Positions 14,420-16,684 of a DNA stretch of 16,684 nucleotides are shown here, piece after piece. Below the pieces are notes generated by a model. It saw only the letters and a program-made list of their open reading frames with translations. It was not told the DNA's origin and ran no database searches. The DNA comes from Leptospirillum sp. Its GTDB lineage: Bacteria > Nitrospirota > Leptospirillia > Leptospirillales > Leptospirillaceae. The translations under genes were made by a program, and so were the position numbers. Within the stretch, counting starts at the first letter, position 1. Each line of letters begins with the position of its first letter. The stretch is taken from the NCBI GenBank assembly GCA_027346125.1, contig DAIEST010000127.1:1-16684 (forward strand), written 5' to 3'.

Positions 14420-15982
14420 GTGTCCAAAGCATTTACAAGGCCAATCCATCACCAGTCTTTTCTCGACCGGAAAATCCCCACGACAATGGCCACTCAGCAC
14501 CCTGACAACGCAAGTGCCCCGTACTGGAAAGCCAACCAGGACCCGTTCATCAGTACCCTGGACGAGATCGAGGAATGTTTTCGGAGTTACACGGATCTGG
14601 GCTGCCAGGAATATATGTGGGACTGGGAAGGGAAATATGTGGACGAGGGCGTTGTGGACAAGCTCTTTTCCCTCTACCATGCATATTTTACGGAAAATCA
14701 GCTCGGGAAGGATGTTTTTCTGACGTTTCGCCTGCCGAACATCTGGTACGAAAAGGAATACCGGATTGCCCGGGCCTATATCGGGATCCTCACCTTTGAA
14801 GAACTCGCGCGGGATCTCAAGCTGAACTCGCCGCCCGTTTTCGAAGTCATTCTTCCGATGACCGACGAAGCCCAGAAAATGCTCTACCTGAAAACGACCT
14901 TCCGGAAGATCGCCAAACTGAAAAGCCAGGTCTTTGACGAAACGATGGAGCACAGCGATCCGTCCTACCTTCAGGTCATCCCTCTCATAGAGGGGGTTCC
15001 CCAGCTGACCGCTTCCCATAATATCCTCATGGAATATTCGGATCTTCATCAAAAGGAATACGGTTCGAAGCCCGCCTATCTCCGTCCTTTCATCGCCCGT
15101 TCGGATCCGGCGCTGAACGCCGGATTCATTCCCGCGACCATTGCCGCAAAAGTTGCACTGTCCGAATATTATAAATTCGGCAGGGAGTCGGGCATCGGAA
15201 TTTATCCGATCATGGGAGTGGGATCCCTTCCGTTCCGGGGAGGACTCAACCCCTATACTGTCCCGCAGTTTCTCGACGAATATCCCGGTGTCCGTACCGT
15301 CACGCTCCAGTCCGCCTTCCGGTACGACTATCCGATAGACAAGGTGCGGGAAGCCATCCATGCCCTGAATCGCTCCCTCCCATTCACGAAGCCCCTTGCC
15401 TATACGGACGAGGAGATCCGCATGGGAGAGCGCCTGGCCACGCTCTTCTCGACAATCTACCAGGAAACGGTCGAAGAGATAGCGGACACGATCAATCAGA
15501 TCTCCGCCCATATACCCGCCCGCCGTGAACGCAAGCTCCACATCGGACTCTTCGGATATTCGCGAGGAGTCGGACAGAAAAGGCTTCCCCGGGCCATCAG
15601 CTTTACAGGAGCGCTCTACTCTCTCGGAATTCCTCCCGAACTGATTGCCATCGGAAGGGGCATCGAAGCCGCAAGGAAAGAAAATCTCGAAGATGCCCTG
15701 TTCTCGTTCTGCCGTCACCTGAAGGAAGACCTGAGACTTGCGGGACACTACCTCAACAGGGAAAACCTGCACTTCCTGGCCACCAGCAACCCTGCATGGG
15801 AACGCGTTCTGGAAGACATCGAAACGGCGGAGCACTATTTCAAATTCGAACTGGGCCCTGTTTCGACAGAACACTACCTGCACCGCAATCTGGTTTCCAG
15901 CATTTACTTCCTGATGCAGGAGGACAAGGATATTTCCCAGTATATGTTTGACGCGGCCATCCTTCGGAAATCGCTCGGATGA
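14420..15982 (+). CDS. ppcA: Archaeal-type phosphoenolpyruvate carboxylase
   Basis: Fixes bicarbonate onto PEP to give oxaloacetate, refilling the TCA cycle or feeding a reductive TCA cycle. At 520 aa it is about half the length of the classical bacterial/plant enzyme and matches the archaeal-type family. MATQHPDN (23-30) and MWDWEGKYVDEG (66-77) are its typical N-terminal signatures. Further motifs are LRPFIARSDPALNAGF, GVGSLPFRGGLNP (266-278, a PEP-binding-type loop), FRYDYPIDK and GRGIEAARKENLEDALF. The GTG start at 14420 has AAGGAG six bases upstream, which decides it over the ATG of MATQHPDN. No classical ppc is seen in the window. This family is sporadic in bacteria, pointing to ancient transfer, although codon usage looks like the neighbours'. 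Confidence 0.94.
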   Translation: MSKAFTRPIHHQSFLDRKIPTTMATQHPDNASAPYWKANQDPFISTLDEIEECFRSYTDLGCQEYMWDWEGKYVDEGVVDKLFSLYHAYFTENQLGKDVFLTFRLPNIWYEKEYRIARAYIGILTFEELARDLKLNSPPVFEVILPMTDEAQKMLYLKTTFRKIAKLKSQVFDETMEHSDPSYLQVIPLIEGVPQLTASHNILMEYSDLHQKEYGSKPAYLRPFIARSDPALNAGFIPATIAAKVALSEYYKFGRESGIGIYPIMGVGSLPFRGGLNPYTVPQFLDEYPGVRTVTLQSAFRYDYPIDKVREAIHALNRSLPFTKPLAYTDEEIRMGERLATLFSTIYQETVEEIADTINQISAHIPARRERKLHIGLFGYSRGVGQKRLPRAISFTGALYSLGIPPELIAIGRGIEAARKENLEDALFSFCRHLKEDLRLAGHYLNRENLHFLATSNPAWERVLEDIETAEHYFKFELGPVSTEHYLHRNLVSSIYFLMQEDKDISQYMFDAAILRKSLG

Positions 15983-16021
15983 TCGCCCGATGCTGTCTGA
16001 ATGCTCTTGCTGAGGCTACCG

Positions 16022-16327
16022 ATGAAACCCCTTGAAAAACGGTTTTTTCTGAAGATTTTCATTCCGGTTCTGATTCTTTTGCTCATTTCGTGGATCCTTT
16101 ACACCGTTTCGGATCCGCTGATGAAGGGGGCGGCATTGGTCGCCCTCCTCTTTTTCCTGACATTCACCTTTTTCGTGATCCGAAAACAGTGGCAGAACCG
16201 TGAAGATTTCAAGATTCCTGCATGGCTGTTCATCACGCTCATCGTCATCTTCATCGGTTTCTTTTCGTTCGTGGGCGCAATTCCCATCATTACCATGTTC
16301 ACCAAGCCGCCAGCCAATATCCCGTGA
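16022..16327 (+). CDS. Small membrane protein with three transmembrane helices
   Basis: I do not recognise this 101-aa protein. It has a short basic N-terminus (MKPLEKRFF) and three hydrophobic helices at about 10-29, 34-53 and 67-90. The loop between helices 2 and 3 is basic (RKQWQNREDFK). The tail is short and Pro-rich. ATG 16022 is chosen because GAGG is 6 bases upstream; an in-frame ATG at 16001 lacks such a site. It follows the PEP carboxylase gene by 39 bp on the same strand and may be co-transcribed. No motif indicates a function. Confidence 0.7.
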   Translation: MKPLEKRFFLKIFIPVLILLLISWILYTVSDPLMKGAALVALLFFLTFTFFVIRKQWQNREDFKIPAWLFITLIVIFIGFFSFVGAIPIITMFTKPPANIP

Positions 16328-16491
16328 CCCCCTTGCACGGACAGGAACGGAACTTGGGCCTATGGAAGAAGTCTCTCCGGTCCCGCAACACCGACAGTCC
16401 ACCATATCGAGACATTGGAACCCGTTTTTCTACGTCCTGACTCCCTTTCGATACAGGAATCGAATAAAGTCACGTCTCTTTGTCCCACGGA

Positions 16492-16683
16492 TCAGGACGC
16501 CGGGGATCCCTTTTTTGGAAACAGGGGCATGACCGGCATTCCTGGCCCTATCTTCTGCTGATTTCCCACGATCACAGCCTCACCCTCGCCCACACCTTTC
16601 GTGACCTCGATCAGATCTCCGTAGGTATTGTCCAGGGTCACGAACCGCATTTCGACGGTATTCCCCTTTCCGACGACATAGAC
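16492..16683 (-). CDS. RND-type efflux periplasmic adaptor (membrane fusion protein), C-terminal end
   Basis: An open minus-strand frame enters from beyond the window and stops at TGA 16494-16492. The 63 visible residues include VYVVGKGNTVEMRFVTL, then IEVTKGVGEGEAVIVGN and GPGMPVMP. This is the pattern of the C-terminal membrane-proximal domain of HlyD/AcrA-family adaptors (VxVVxxdxxVxxRxVxLG ... VxxGLxxGdxVVvxG ... LxxGxxV). These link inner-membrane RND pumps to outer-membrane channels. The tail ends LFPKKGSPAS. It converges with the three-helix protein gene, leaving 164 bp between them that hold only a weak 6-bp hairpin. The rest of the gene is outside the window. Confidence 0.8.
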   Translation of the reverse strand, partial: VYVVGKGNTVEMRFVTLDNTYGDLIEVTKGVGEGEAVIVGNQQKIGPGMPVMPLFPKKGSPAS

Positions 16684-16684
16684 A

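Noticed and set aside
14390..15883. Very long minus-strand open frame (497 codons)
   Set aside because: Antisense shadow of the PEP carboxylase, which has unmistakable motifs; long antisense frames are common in GC-rich genes.
16447..16464. TTCGAT/ATCGAA inverted repeat as a terminator
   Set aside because: Only 6 bp, AT-containing and without a T run; too weak to call.

Overview
The window is a bacterial chromosome segment with GC-rich, densely packed genes. Family-level resemblance suggests the phylum Nitrospirota, most likely Leptospirillum or a close relative. The clues are an archaeal-type PEP carboxylase, an ileS-lspA-TPR-rluD cluster, a polyprenyl synthase next to a DUF1015 gene, and frequent GTG/TTG starts. 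This placement is inference from recall and was not tested by any search.

Left end (2-1277): the 3' part of mutM/fpg converges on, and overlaps by 95 bp, a minus-strand gene for an orphan regulator. That protein looks like a degenerate receiver domain followed by a LuxR-like helix-turn-helix. A very AT-rich patch of about 19% GC (1301-1440) lies upstream of it.

Accessory scar (about 1519-3288): a decayed integrative element sits against the 3' end of a tRNA-Val(CAC) gene. It holds two copies of a ~109-bp direct repeat, each carrying the promoter and first codons of the same integrase. It also holds a C-terminal plsC-like fragment, one solitary CRISPR-repeat-like sequence, an apparently intact hicB-hicA toxin-antitoxin pair, and a tyrosine-recombinase pseudogene with several frameshifts and an internal deletion. 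This is the most unusual part of the window.

Core cluster (3467-8995): ileS, lspA, a TPR-repeat protein gene and an rluD-type pseudouridine synthase gene lie tightly packed on the plus strand. They end at a strong hairpin that can also terminate the facing operon. That facing minus-strand operon (11363 to 9019) has a long-chain polyprenyl diphosphate synthase, whose promoter predicts a leaderless mRNA, followed by a DUF1015 protein.

Right part (11551-16684): a small two-helix membrane protein gene is 7 bp upstream of an M50-type membrane metalloprotease gene. That pair converges with an inositol-monophosphatase-family gene. Next come a CopD-like four-helix membrane protein, the archaeal-type PEP carboxylase and a three-helix membrane protein on the plus strand. 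The window ends in the C-terminal end of a minus-strand efflux periplasmic adaptor. Most genes are housekeeping: base-excision repair, isoleucyl-tRNA charging, lipoprotein maturation, rRNA modification, quinone side-chain synthesis and anaplerotic CO2 fixation. I do not see a clearly new multi-gene system. The best candidates for a second look are the island scar with its lone CRISPR-like repeat, the pseudo-receiver regulator and the leaderless synthase promoter.
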